Below are positions 20,878 to 32,559 of a stretch of DNA of 64,000 nt, piece by piece. Within the stretch, counting starts at the first letter, position 1. Each line of letters opens with the position of its first letter. The position numbers were made by a program, and so were the translations under genes. Source of the stretch: Formicarius rufipectus (lineage: Eukaryota; Chordata; Aves; Passeriformes; Formicariidae); contig VXAU01003749.1 of the NCBI GenBank assembly GCA_013399695.1, positions 167,851 through 231,850 on the forward strand, written 5' to 3'. A model generated the notes under the pieces. That model searched no databases. It saw nothing but the letters and a program-made list of their open reading frames with translations, and was not told where the DNA came from.

Positions 20878-20938
20878 CTCGATGATCTTTTTTGGTTGGT
20901 TGGTTTTTTTTTCCAACCCAGACCATTCTCTGATTCTC
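20878..20938 (+). mobile_element. CR1 LINE extreme 3'-end fragment
   Basis: Only the last 60 bases: GATGATCTTTTTTGGTTGG, TCCAACCCAGACCATTC, TGATTCTCCG. A GGTT/T expansion sits in the middle. Confidence 0.7.
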
Positions 20939-20939
20939 C

Positions 20940-21370
20940 GAAATTCGTATCTACTGTGCCATTGGGAATAAAGTCCTCAGGCATAAATATGACATAAATA
21001 AGGACTTTATTCCAGATTCAAATAAATAAGACTCAGGAATAAAAAGTCCTCAGTCCTCTGGATGCTGATTCCAGGGAGTCTTGTTTGTAGTTCAAGATAC
21101 CTCTGTTGCTGCCTTCAAAATATTTAGGCCCCACTGAATATAGTTTTTAAGCCTCTGATGGCCTGACTCTCTGCAAGCATTGGGTTTATCACTGCTAAAG
21201 CTCTGCTGAGGAGCAGATGAGTCCAGGCTGGAATGTTATGGATTCAGGGAGCCTCTCCCTCTCCTCCTTGCAGAGCAGCTTCCCAACGGAATGATTCTGG
21301 TTGCTGCACGTAATTTGCCTCAACATCTGATTTTCTCTGTGCTCCCATAAATTAGAAATTGGTTTTGTAA
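20940..21370. other. Unique intergenic sequence
   Basis: Contains two similar short AAATAAG/GGAATAAAGTCCTCAG-like stretches (20965-21055). No gene seen. Confidence 0.35.
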
Positions 21371-21375
21371 CTCAT

Positions 21376-21756
21376 TGAGGTTGGAAAGGATCTCCCAAGG
21401 TCATCCAGTCCAACCACTGACTCAACTCTGCCAGGTCCACCCCTAAACCATGTCCCTAAGCAGCACATCTACACTTCTGAGCACTTCCAGGGGCAGTGAA
21501 TCCACCCCTTCCCTGGGCAGCAATTCCACCCCTTCCCTTCCAATGCTTCATCTCCCTTTCTGTGGAGAAATTTTCCTATTATCCAACCTAAACCTCCCCT
21601 GGTGCAACTCAGGGCCATTCCCTCTTGTCACTTGGTAGGTGGGAGGAAAAAATCAGCCCCCTCCTTGCCACAACCTCCTGTCAGGGAGTTGTAGAGAGCA
21701 ATGATGTCCCCCCCGAGCCTCCTCTTCTCCAGACTGAACACCCCCAGTTTTCTGAG
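21376..21756 (-). mobile_element. CR1 LINE fragment, about 380 bp
   Basis: Reverse strand: TTGAGGTTGGAAAGGATCTC, GGTCATCCAGTCCAACCACT, CATGTCCCTAAGCAGCACAT, GGAGAAATTTTCCTATTATC and GAGCCTCCTCTTCTCCAGAC. It has a small internal duplication of CCACCCCTTCCCTGGGCAGC-like sequence near 21500-21540. An older subfamily than the copy at 14695. Confidence 0.85.
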
Positions 21757-21759
21757 TTG

Positions 21760-22815
21760 GTTTGAAATATTTGAATAATTAATCACTTAAAATACAAGGT
21801 TATCCTGCTGGAAAAGGGAGTTTAAGAAGAGCAAATGATTGCATGGAAGGCAAATTCATTTATTTAAACAGAACCACTGTGCTGGTGAGTTTATATGTAT
21901 CAGCTAAATGAAATTGGCTTTTGCAGCTTAGCCCTCAGATCATGAATTTTAGCACAATCAAAATAATATTAGTGGTCTTTTGCGAAATTATGTTTATTTT
22001 CCCATGAAGGACCATCACAAAATGAACAGAAATATAGCTAGAACTGTAAAAACCACACTGCAGTGTAGCTATACTTATTTTTTCAATTTTGTATAGGCTA
22101 ACAAAAAAATTTAGGCAATTTGGAGGGGCAGTTTGTCTGTAAAAGCAGAGCACTACCCAAACATTTTTATGCTTTTTCAGTCAGAAGATCATTACATCAG
22201 TTTTTTTATGAATAGCTTTGAAAAGGTCAGCTAAAAGTTACCCCATTGCTTCTCATTTAAACAGGGAGGAGTGAAAAAAATCAACAGAACTGACACAGAG
22301 CTGGTTAAAATTGTGCATCTCAACACTCTATTTCTTCCAAGATCATTTTTTTGAACACAGAAAAATTAATGCACTTATTTTTTTTTTTTTCACAGCTCTA
22401 ACTCATCAACCAACACATTCTTAGTTTAGGGTAGCATTGTCCAAACCGTGCATGAAGGATTTGGTCTCACAGCTCCTACTGAGGAGGCACAACTCTCTTG
22501 GGCACTTTTGGGAATTCAGGGAAGTTTTTTTGTGGTGGAACCTTTGCCTTCTGTCAAGGCTGAAGGGAACACAACTGGTCTGTACTGGAGCTGGCAGGAA
22601 TGCTGCTCCTCTCGGGGTTGTGCAGGTGACTGAGCAATGGTAACAGGAACCACAGGAGAATGTCTGCATTATTTGCATAGAACATGGGAATGTTGAGGTA
22701 ACTATTCCAGGGATGATGTTTTAGTAAAGTCTTTTGTTACCGCAGTTTTGTGTGTTGGCTCATCTTTTCGGGATGTGCTCGAGTTAAGGGGCTTGGTATT
22801 TTGCCAGTTAAAATT
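21760..22815. other. Unique intergenic sequence, no gene seen
   Basis: AT-rich. No exon-like or repeat signature recognised. Confidence 0.4.
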
Positions 22816-22817
22816 AA

Positions 22818-23545
22818 TAGGATCTTGGAATCCTTGAGGTTGGAAAAGACCTGTAAGATCACTGAGTCCAGCACTGCCAAGGCCATCACTAACCCCATGT
22901 CCCCAAGTGCCACATCTGTAGATCTTTTAAATCCCTCCAGGGATGGGGTTTCCACCATTTCCTTGGCAAGCTGTCCCAATGTTTGATAACCCTTCCCATG
23001 AAGAACCTCTTCCTAATACCCCATCTGAACCTCCCCTGGCTCAGCTGTTGACATTCTATCCCATCCCTGTTCCTGGAGCAGAGCCTGACCCTCCCCCTGG
23101 CTCCCCCCTCCTGGCAGGGACTTGCAGAGCCACAAGGTCCCCCCTGAGCCTCCTTTTCTCCAGGCTGAGCCCCCCCAGCTCCCTCAGCCCCTCCTGCTGC
23201 TCCAGCCCCTTCCCAGCTCCCTTCCCTGCCCTGGACATGCTCCAGCCCCTCCGTGTCTCTTCCCTGAGACCCCAGAACTGGCACAGCCCTGGAGGTGCCC
23301 CAGCAGTGCCAGCACAGGGCACAGTCCCTGCCCTGGGGCTGTGCCCCCACTATTCCTGCTCCAGCCCAGGTGCCCTTGGCCTCTTTGCCCACCTGGGCAC
23401 ACCTGGGCTTGTGTCCAGCTGCTGTCACAGCATCCCCCAAGGTCTTTCCCAAGAGGCACTTTTCAGTCCCTCTGTCCCATCCTGGAGCATTCTTGGGGTT
23501 GTTGTGACCCAAAGGCAGGATCTGGCCCTTGGATGTGTTGAATTT
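22818..23545 (-). mobile_element. CR1 LINE fragment, about 730 bp (longest in the window)
   Basis: Reverse strand, extending well upstream of the usual tail. The tail blocks are TTGAGGTTGGAAAAGACCTG, CCCCAAGTGCCACATCTGTA and CCATCTGAACCTCCCCTGGC. The GC-rich part follows: CCTGAGCCTCCTTTTCTCCA, CTGGACATGCTCCAGCCCCT and the CAAGGTCTTTCCCAAGAGGC region. Open frames on both strands here are by-products of the GC-rich sequence. Confidence 0.9.
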
Positions 23546-23549
23546 GAAT

Positions 23550-24540
23550 CTGAAACTGCTGCATTTTTCCCTGTTCCTTAGGGACTATAAAGGGAATTAG
23601 AAAAATAAAAATTATCCACAGCTGATACCCTTTGGAAGAAGAAGATCCAGTCTGAAATGATTTTTCCCGTGTCACCACAGCCAGCACTGCTCCTTTATCA
23701 CTTGAAAAGAGGAATGTGAATAACTGAAGACCATCAAATTGTTTGCTGAACCAGTTATGAACTAAAGGCCATAAATAGAAAAGTTCTCCCTTTTATCTCT
23801 TCTTCCTCCTTACCTTTCTGATATATTGTGCCTGTTTGTTTTAAGCTGCACCTAAATTCATTATTTCATTACACCAATATACTTCTAGAAACATCAACAA
23901 ATACTACAGTGGATAGAGGAAACAACCTGAGTCAGAGGAGTTAGACAGACACAGTCATAGGAGAATCAGCCTGAAAAAATGAATTTGTACATGTTCTGGC
24001 AGAGCAAATAAAGACTTCTTTTGGGTTTTTTTCCCCAAAGCCTGGTAATACAGTGGGTTTGATGCTTTTCTTCTAAGAAGATCACTCAAGTGCATTTTCA
24101 CTGAAAAATATAATTGGACAATTTCAATGGATGAGAAACAACATCTGATGAATTTTAAAAATGCATTATTTTTGTGGGAGAAAAGTATAAACCCGAGTGC
24201 CTTCTTAGAGTCTCTCCAACTGCCCCATATACACAACATTCCTGGAGTTCAGCTACTGACCTGACCTGACCTCTAATTAATGGCTTTGAGTGCAGGGATG
24301 GAGGGGAATCAGCTTCCCATCCCTCGGAAATCACAGCTACAACGCCACAATTACAATTACACCTACAAACCACTTCAGGCACAGAACGTCACAAAATGAG
24401 TTATGCAGGGTGGTTCACATCTCCAAGCGTGCAGATCACCCAGGCAGCTCTCTCCCCTTCATGCTTAATTTAATTATTATTGCTGAAACAGCAGTTGTAA
24501 GTGAATGTTTGACTCGAGCACACAAAGCGACCTGCAGCTC
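23550..24540. other. Unique intergenic sequence, no gene seen
   Basis: No recognised repeat or exon. Confidence 0.4.
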
Positions 24541-24544
24541 TTAC

Positions 24545-25460
24545 ATGTGTTTCTGCTGGTGAAGGTCCCAGGAGGGAATTAAAGAGCGAGGAGAGCAGAG
24601 CCGGGAGCGGGAGCAGAGATGGGGGGTGGGAGCCATGCCGGGGGCTCCTGAGGTGAGGGGAGGGGGGAACAGCAGCCCAGGGCTGAGGGGGAGTGTCACA
24701 GGTAGCTGAATTTTGGTAGAAGGGGAGGCTTCCAGGGTGGTTTCTGGTGGAAGCTGCCAGAAGCTCCCCCTGTCCTGTGGAGCCAAGGACAGCCAGGGCC
24801 AGGAGGGACCTCCTGCTGGTGGCCAAAGGGGAGACAATTGAGAATCCCAGTCCCAGCTCTGGGAGAACAGAGTGAAGAATTCAGGAGTGTGGGGCAGTTG
24901 GGAACTCCAGCCATGGGAGAACAACACAGAGACCAAGGTGGGAGCAAGAGGAGGAGAAGGAGGGACCCCACGGGAGCAGGGGGGGAAGGACTAAAAGTTA
25001 TTCCCCCACCCCTGCAGCCCCTGGAGATCCCTCGGGGGGGCACAGACCCCCCTGCAGCCCATGGGGTGACCCCTAGGACAAGAGCAAAGAACCAACACCC
25101 CACTGCAAACCCCCATTCCCTGCTCCCTGGAACTGCTGGAGAGAGAGAGGAGTGGGAGGAGAAAGGTGTTCTTAAGACTCATTTATTTCTTACTTTTTAG
25201 TTTAATTACTTTTAGTTTTAGTTCTTATCTTGTTATTAATAAATTTCAGTATTTAGCGGCTCTGAGTTTGTTTTGCCATGATGTCTCACCTGTTGTTTTG
25301 CCTTTTCTCCTTTTCCCTTTCCCTCTGGTAAAGGGGGGCCCTGGAGGTTTGGGTGGACACGGGGTGAAAACTGCCACAGTGAGGGTGTTGACTGCACTTC
25401 TGTGCCCTCCTCAGCCCATCTGGGGGATGTCAACCCCTCACCCTGCAGGTGTGACTCTGG
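24545..25460 (+). mobile_element. Probable avian LTR (endogenous retrovirus) fragment
   Basis: A GC-rich left half rich in CCCCTGCAGCCC-type units (25010-25075) is followed by an AT-rich segment with AATAAA at 25238-25243 and a T/C-rich end. This order (GC-rich U3, then poly(A) signal, then U5) and the CTGCAGCCCATGG wording resemble avian ERVL-type LTRs I know. The ends and the target duplication could not be fixed. It could instead be unrelated GC-rich sequence. Confidence 0.42.
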
Positions 25461-25464
25461 CAGG

Positions 25465-26240
25465 ACGTTTGGTGGCCAAGGTCACAGGGACTGAGCCTTC
25501 TGCAATGCTGCTGAAGAAATGGGATAGGGAAGAAGGAAGGACTGGAAACTTCACCCCTTAAACTTGTCAATCTACTATGTTCTTGAGATCTTTCAGGTGT
25601 TGGAACAAGCATTTTGTAGGTTTTCAGACTTAAGGAGTGAGAAGCAGTTTCCAAGACAGAGGCCTCAGTGATAATGATGGGAGCTGCTAAATGACCATGG
25701 CCAACTGTGACCTGAGAGGAAAACCTGTTGGTGTTCCACAGATTGATACATGTGAACAGCTCAATTAATAAAGTTAAAAATAAGATAGACAAGAACTATG
25801 TGAATTCACCAATTTTATAAAATATATCTTAGTTGATATTTAGCTATAGCTGTGTGTTGTTGTACAGTTTTGATGAAGTGTATTAGTTTTAGGAATGTGC
25901 AGAATTGTGTGTGAAGAGAGTTCCTTCTCGTGCTTTTAAGATCCCTGTGCAGTGGAACACAAAGATGCAAGAATGGAGACACTGAAGGAGGAGGAGAAAG
26001 ACTTTTCTGCTGTTCCTCAATAGAACTGTAACTTTAGATGAAGAGGAATGAACTCTCATTTTTGTTTTTGATAGTCAGGTTGTCTTATTAACAGCTAAGG
26101 TTTCAAAGCGTAATACTAAGAAACTGAAAACTGTGTCAGTGCAAAAAGTCGTCGGCTACATTCAGTGCTCACCGTTTCCCAAAGCTTTCATGGCATCTTC
26201 TGTTGGATGCAAGTGTTGCAAAGGAAAGGCCAAATGGAAT
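25465..26240. other. Unique intergenic sequence, no gene seen
   Basis: No recognised repeat or exon. Confidence 0.4.
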
Positions 26241-26242
26241 CC

Positions 26243-26632
26243 TGAAATCACAGAATGGTTTGAGCTGGAAGGGATGTCTAAAGGTCATCTGCTCCAACAC
26301 CCTCTGCCAAGGGGAGCATCATTTTCATCTCAATCAGGTTCCTCAGAGCCCTGTCCAGCCTGGCCTTGCATGTTGCCAGGGATGGGCCATCCACCACCTC
26401 CCTGGGCTACCTGTTGCAGTTTTTCACTACTCTCATTATTTCACCACCTTCATACCACCTTGTATCTAAGTCTTAATCAAAGCCCCTTCAATTCAAAGCC
26501 ATTACCCCTTCTTCTATCATGACATGTAAGTCCCTTTCCAGCTTCCTTAGGCACTGGGAGGGACTCTAAGTTGTCCCTGGAGATTTCTCTTCTCCACGTT
26601 GAGCAGCCCCAACTCTCCCAGCCTGAACATCC
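26243..26632 (-). mobile_element. CR1 LINE fragment, about 390 bp
   Basis: Reverse strand: AAATCACAGAATGGTTTGAG, GGTCATCTGCTCCAACACCC, CATCCACCACCTCCCTGGGC and AGTTGTCCCTGGAGATTTCT. It ends GAGCAGCCCCAACTCTCCCA. The central part is AT-rich and more diverged. Confidence 0.88.
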
Positions 26633-26634
26633 AA

Positions 26635-29015
26635 ATAAAGTTCCCTGTTTTAAGAGAAAGACAAAATACAGCAGTGATCCATTACTCTACCACTTAAGGA
26701 GAAATGGAAGATCAGAAACTATCTCCGCCAGAGACTTGACTTACTGTAAAAGAGCAGCTTTCAGGCACAGACTCGGTGTCACAAACACACTGCACAGGGG
26801 ACATCCATTAGAAAAAAAACCAAACCTGCCATTTCTACTTGGGGATCTTCACTGAAGGTCCAAAGGGAGCAGGAAGATGTCAGTCACAGGGATGCATTTC
26901 ATGAAAATGCAAAAAAGAAACAGCTCTTCCAGTAGAACAGCTCCTGCTATGGTGACAATCTGCTCCCTCAGCACTGCAGTGCCACTCGGGATCCTGTCTG
27001 CAGGTCACTCAGGGAATAGGCATTAATATTCTGTTTTCAGAGGTGTATTATTGTTCCTCATAGCTGGCAGCTTTGCAAAATCATCGGGAAATAAAGAAAG
27101 AAGGGTAAAATTTCATAGTCCCCTGGTAATTTTCCTGGCTTTACCAGGGAAGTCCTGTGGGATCTGGAGCCCTGGACAAGGCACTGCTCGTCTGACTCAC
27201 TGTGCACTGGGAGAGAGGTGTTGAACACACCAGTTTTAAAGCAGTTCTGGACACATTTGCACTTTGCCTGAACTCCTTGAAGAACCTGGCTTTGCATGTA
27301 GAGCTCAGGAGGGAGTCTAAAAACATGATCTTAAGCAATGATGAAAAATATAATAGTGATTATGAGTGTAGAGAATGAAGTTTACATTTCCTTGGCACAC
27401 TAACATGCATTGAAAAGTTCTTTAGAATAAACTGAAGTATAACCAGAGCAATTAAGCTGTTTGGACCTGAGACAAAGCATTTCTAAAGCCAAAGAAAATA
27501 TTGCCAGGGGAACTGGTGTATTAAAAAGCACAAAAAATTTCCTTCTCAGATTTACACTCCTGACAGCACCAAAGCTGCATCTTCTGTCATTCTGTGACAA
27601 CCTTTCTGTTGCCTGGACTTTATGCTGAATGTCTTCATCTTCATCCCCTGAATTGTGACATTTTTATTTCACCAGCTACAACCACCTCTGGTTTCAGTGC
27701 TGGAGGGAGGAGAAATACACCTGCCAAGGGGGAAACATGGAATGTGGTTCACAAGGAGTGCTGGCAGGAAAGTACTGGAGAACCACATTCCAGCTGTGCA
27801 GATTTAAGAAAAAGAAAAGTGTTTAGTCCCGTGGCCTCCTGCATGTGAAAGTCTGGAGGAAGTTTATAGCCAAAACTTTCCTTCTTAAGGGCTCACAGCA
27901 ATACTTCACACAGCTATGGCTTTATAATAATCAGCAAGAATAAATAATAATAATAATTTTTAAAAATTAGCAGAGCTGTATTTGTGATTTGAAGGTTTTG
28001 AGACTTTAGCCAGGCCTAGATTCATGGTACCATCACTTCATGAATCTTGAGGTCAAGGCAAAGATTGCCTGCCTTCCTAGGAAAGGGAAAAACAGGATTC
28101 CTCCAAATCAATAAAAAGCATCTTTTGTTGGTGGGATTGATCAAAGTCCAGTCTAACCCAGTCTTTCAGACTACTCTGGAGTCAAAATAAGGAGGGAGGC
28201 AAGCAAGGACCTGCACTGAAGATTTGCTTGTCCTGAAATTAGGAAAGGGTCTCCAGAGCTCTCAGACCCTGCAAAGTGCAAACAACACGAGGCAAAATGC
28301 ACCTCAACATTCCCAAAGACGAAGTGGCCAAGCCCTGTTATACCTGGAGCTTTTCCTCTAGGATTCTGATTTGGGAAAAATGAGGCCATACTAACAGATT
28401 GGCTAAAAGATTTTAAAAACTTGTGAGAGATGGAGAGGGTTTGTGTGCCTCTCTCAGACCTCTGCAGCTACTGCTGATAAAATCTGGGTTGAGTGAGAAA
28501 CACACCTTGCAGGGCACCAAATATTTTGGCAAACAGTAGAGGAAAGGAGGAGGAGCATGGAAAGAGGGGAAGGAACACAGAGGTTGAGTTGGAGAGGTTA
28601 TGGCTTAGCATCTCTTTGGCCTCATTTGCTATTGCAGGCAGCAAGATAGAGACAGCCCATTCAGCCACAAGGGCAGCTTGTCTCCTGCCCTAGACTTTCA
28701 TAGAAGTTTCAATTCTGCTCTTTATGAGAGAACAGAAAATTTACATTTTTTAATAGGGAGCCATTTCTAAAGACCTTTGTAATGATAAAACCACTTTTCA
28801 AGTTCATTTTCATGAAGATTTTTATTCCTGTTTCTAGCACTGACCTCAGGTCAACTTTAATATTTGAAGTGCCTACTCTAGGTGTCTGTTCTCTGCTGTT
28901 CTGATGCTCCTATCATTTGGTCATATTTTCTTTGACTCAGCTGAATACTCCAAAGTCCAGCATGGACCTGTAGGGCCTGGTGATTGTACAAATGAAAGTG
29001 TTTAAATGCTGTTCA
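26635..29015. other. Unique intergenic sequence, no gene seen
   Basis: Includes a short AAT run near 27940. No conserved frame or exon with paired strong splice sites was recognised in this 2.4 kb. Confidence 0.4.
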
Positions 29016-29021
29016 TTTTCC

Positions 29022-29255
29022 ATCACAGAATGTTCTGGTTTGGAAGGGACCTCAAAGGCCATCCAATTCCAACCCTCTGCCTTCCACTAGCCCAGTTTGC
29101 TCCAAGTCCTGTCTTGGACACTTCCAGGGATGGGGCAGCCACAGCTTCTCTGGGCGAGCTGTGCCAGGGATTGCCCACCCTCACAGGGAAGAATTTTCTC
29201 CTGTTATCTAATCCAAACCTACCCTCTTTCAGTTTGAAACCATTCCAAACTTGAC
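29022..29255 (-). mobile_element. CR1 LINE 3'-end fragment
   Basis: Reverse strand: ATCACAGAATGTTCTGGTTT, CATCCAATTCCAACCCTCTG, AGGGATGGGGCAGCCACAGC and TTTCAGTTTGAAACCATTCC. Confidence 0.92.
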
Positions 29256-29259
29256 AATT

Positions 29260-30065
29260 TGTCCAATTCTCCTGTGAGGGACAAAAATGCTGCACTCATG
29301 GCCCCAGTGGCAATGCCTGGAGGCTCCCAGGAAATCAATTTCCCTCGGAGCTTCTTCCTTGGGGTTGCACAACAAACTGGGCAGACACATGTTCCAGACC
29401 AGCACATCCCAGAACAAAAAATGGGGAGGGGGGGATGGTCCAGCAGTTTACACACCACACAGAGATGATTTGGAAGGGTTGGGGGGAAAATCCTCCTACT
29501 CACAGGCAGAAGAAAAAGGAAGGATTGGAAAGAAGTGTCTAGAGGAACTGGAGTGGGAGGTAGGAATCTGCCTGGTGTGCAGGCTGATGATTCACAAAAT
29601 GACTTTCCGTTTAAATCAGAGTGGTAAACTTAGGACCTGGTCTTTTGAACAGTCATGGGCACAATCAATGTGCCTTGTGCATGCACATTGTCCTCAGCAG
29701 GTGGGGATTCAGACACTTTATTGTGCCATGAACTGTCTTGTCCCACACCCATCCCAACCAGAGCCAAAGGTCACATTCATCACAATGCCATGGTTCATTA
29801 GGCAAGTCAAAGGAAGGAAGGAACTAACAAGGGCAGTAACAAACAATTAATAAAATAACAATGCACGTGCTGGTTGCCTAAGCAGCCCCAGGGAAAACAA
29901 AGGACCTTTGGATCCATTCACTGGGCACCAGGTTCACCCAGGGACATCTGAGCTGGTGAAGCCAAGCCAGGGGTTGGAGGTGAGGGGTGCTCTCCTGATG
30001 ATTCCCACCGGGCTCAGATCCAGAGCAGGGTGTAACCACGGTGGATGCTCTGTGGGCTTCAACCT
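29260..30065. other. Unique intergenic sequence, no gene seen
   Basis: A 187-residue open frame spans 29287-29850 on the + strand, but it lacks recognisable domains or splice context, and I do not call it a gene. Confidence 0.35.
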
Positions 30066-30069
30066 GTCT

Positions 30070-30110
30070 CAGCAATCTTGGAGGTCTTTTCCACCCTAAG
30101 TGATTCTGTC
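30070..30110 (+). mobile_element. CR1 LINE tail remnant
   Basis: Only CTTGGAGGTCTTTTCCACCC followed by TAAGTGATTCTGT, the last 40 bases of a CR1. Confidence 0.5.
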
Positions 30111-30159
30111 CCCTCTCCACTGCGGGGGTGGTGATGACATGGCTGTGATGGGGCAGCAG

Positions 30160-30625
30160 CTCAGGTGCAGTAACATGACAAGCCAAGGGACCTCGATAAG
30201 CCTGAGGTCTGGGCCAGCAGAAATTCTGAGACATCCAGCACGAGAAAGCACAAAGTCCTGCACATCAGATGCAACAGCCTCAAGGCATGAGCTGCAGTGG
30301 TCCCACCAAAGTGACAGTGGGTGGGAACCTCAGTGGGTTAAGTGAACATCAGGGTGAACACGAGCCAGCAGTCCACTCCCACTGCAGACATGGCAAACCG
30401 TGCAGCAGGGGACATTCAAGAGGTATGGCCACCAAGTTCAGAGAAACTGTTATTCCCCTCCACTAGACACATCTGGAAATCTGGGTGTGGTTTTATGCCA
30501 GAGAAGCCAGAGAGGGTCCAGTGGCAGGACATCAAGTGGACGAAGGTCTAGAGCACAGCACCAGTGAGGAGATGATGAGAAAGAAAGGCTTTAGTCTGGC
30601 AGAGAAAAGGATAAGGGTGATCCAA
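30160..30625 (+). mobile_element. Old CR1 LINE fragment from a region upstream of the tail
   Basis: Diverged but recognisable: GAGGTCTGGGCCAGCAGAAA, AAAGTCCTGCACATCAGATG, ACACGAGCCAGCAGT, AGACACATCTGGAAATCTGG, the GAGAGGGTCCAGTGGCAGGA block and TTTAGTCTGGCAGAGAAAAG. This is the part of CR1 that lies several hundred bases before the common tail, so it samples a different region from most copies here. Confidence 0.75.
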
Positions 30626-30629
30626 CTAA

Positions 30630-31390
30630 CAGCAGTTTAAGTTTACCTGAAAAGCAATTAAAAAGATGACAGAGCCAAATTCTCCTCAGTAATTCTGTGA
30701 AAGTTTTAAAAGCAGCTATTATCCTTCTCAAGGCATTTTTACGAGGAGTTATTTATATTAATTCGAGCTAAAAACCCAGTCAATTCATTTTAACCTTCTG
30801 CACTTGTCCTGCTTGGGCAACCAGAGATGAAATCTGCTTATTAGATGTTGCCCCTTTTCTTCCTCTGGCTTTATTGGGACATAACTGTACAGAGGGTACT
30901 TCAAGGATGCTGTTATGAAAGTAGGGCTGTTGGTGAAACAAGAATGTGGGATTTTAGACCTTGAAAAAGCAAAAAGAAAAAATTATAACAGGTGGAAAAA
31001 ATATCTTCCTGGAGGTTTTATAACTATTTTTTTTAACAAGTCAGGATGATTTTTTTTTTCTAATAAAGCAAAGTTCTTGAAATTTCTTTTCAGAAATTAA
31101 TCCCCATTCCCCAAAACAATGTTTCATTTCCCTTTGTTGAAGAACCTTTTCATTTTGAGTCGTTATGGCATTAATTTCTACTTGCTAGAACTCTTACTGT
31201 GCTTAGTAGGGAATATATTTCAGGAAAGTTGCTTGTCCTTTCTTTACTGTTTAAGTTTCCCAGCAGATGGAGTCACCAGAAAAGTCTCCTGATGTGTCAC
31301 ATCAATTCAACTCATTGACTGGCAATGACGTGGAGTGCAGGATGCAGATCAGCTCTCGGAGGAAGAGGAAGGCTGTAAGAACATCTCATC
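30630..31390. other. Unique intergenic sequence, no gene seen
   Basis: AT-rich, nothing recognised. Confidence 0.4.
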
Positions 31391-31394
31391 AGCC

Positions 31395-31613
31395 CTGGGA
31401 CAGCAGGAGGAATTCCTGCCTGGAAAGGGTGGGCAGGCCCTGGCAGGGGCTGCCCAGGGAGGTTTGGAGTGCCCAGCCCTGGAGGTGCCCAAGGCAGGAG
31501 TGGCCGTGGCACTCAGAGCTCTGGGCTGGGGGACAAGGTGGGCATCGGGCACAGGGTGGGCTCTGTGGGCTGGAAGGACGTTTCCAACCCTAGTGATTCT
31601 TGGATTCTGCCAC
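31395..31613 (+). mobile_element. CR1 LINE 3'-end fragment, GC-rich subfamily
   Basis: It reads CTGGGACAGCAGGAGGAATT, AGGGTGGGCAGGCCCTGGCA, CTGCCCAGGGAGGTTTGGAG and GCTCTGGGCTGGGGGACAAG. It ends GTTTCCAACCCTAGTGATTC. It is nearly identical to the minus-strand copy at 50545-50850. Confidence 0.92.
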
Positions 31614-31619
31614 AGCCTG

Positions 31620-32305
31620 CTCCATCCCTGGCTCTGGCCCTGTGCCCTGGATTGGCACCCTGTAAAGTTTAACATATGAAAGTTTTAACGTGACAACTTT
31701 TACAGAGCCTCCTCTCCAGCCCTTCCCTGTGCCCGTCTCCTTCAGCTCCATCCCCCGGACATCCATCGATGTCCCCTGGCCCTGGCTCAGCCCCTCTCCC
31801 TGCCGGGGGCTGCCCATGGACCTCAGCACGGCCAGCTGAGGGTGACAGAGGCCACGGGTGAGGGCACAGCTGTCACGGGCACTTCTCTCTGCCACGTTGC
31901 CTGCAGCGCTGGAACACCGGGAAGGGCTCCAGCTTTGGCACCGGCCACCATCACACCCACCTGAGTCATTAGAACGGGGGAGGAAATCTGTGCCAGGACC
32001 TTCAAACTCACCCGTGTCTTTATCACGGGGTGAGGGGAAAGCGATGCCGGGCACCATCACCCCCACCCTCGTGGAGGAACACCTGGAGGAGCAACCCCCT
32101 CCCTTCCCGGCCGTGACAACCGCTGGCACCCACCCAGCTGCTCGGCTCGGGTGGCGTGGAGTTTGTCCCCTGTGTGTGTGTCACCAGCCCTGCCTCACTT
32201 CCTCCTGTGGGACCGGTTGAACATTAACAGGGCGAGCAACAGGAGCGTTGGGGCGGAGGGAAAAGGGAGAGGCCACCCCGCACGTACCGCGGGGACCTGA
32301 GGACG
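31620..32305. other. GC- and CpG-enriched intergenic block
   Basis: CpG content is moderately raised (for example 32040-32160 and 32240-32310) compared with flanking DNA. It lies 2.5 kb upstream of IGSF5 exon 1, so it could be part of a promoter region, but no TSS element can be named and the following minisatellite may explain the composition. Confidence 0.3.
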
Positions 32306-32309
32306 GGCT

Positions 32310-32552
32310 CCATCCCTGGGGCACAGCCACCCCCACACCTGAGGGACACCACCCTGACACCCAGGGAGCAGCCACCTCGACATCCAAGGGATAACAATCC
32401 TGACATCCAAGGGATAACAATCCCGACATCCAAGAGACGACCACCTCAACACCCGAAGGACATCACCCTAACACCTGGGGGACAACCACCCCTACACCTG
32501 GAGGACAGACACCCCAACATCCAAGGGACAGCCGCCTCAACACCTGCAGGAA
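32310..32552 (+). repeat. 23-bp degenerate minisatellite, about 10 copies
   Basis: Units of the type ACATCCAAGGGATAACAATC with a two- to three-base joint repeat at a 23-base period from about 32310 to 32552. The two central copies are nearly identical and the outer copies diverged. Because 23 is not a multiple of three, all three minus-strand frames read as similar shifted repeats. Confidence 0.9.
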
Positions 32553-32559
32553 TCCTCGC

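Noticed and set aside
22889..23581. Open frames of over 200 codons on both strands
   Set aside because: They fall within a GC-rich CR1 fragment in positions that do not correspond to the CR1 ORF2 protein.
29287..29850. 187-codon open frame on the + strand
   Set aside because: No domain, no splice sites matching a neighbour, and it begins inside a CR1-adjacent region; length alone is not convincing in 64 kb.
31590..32452. Minus-strand frames with repeated CLGCQDCYPLDV-like text
   Set aside because: Produced by the 23-bp minisatellite read in three frames.
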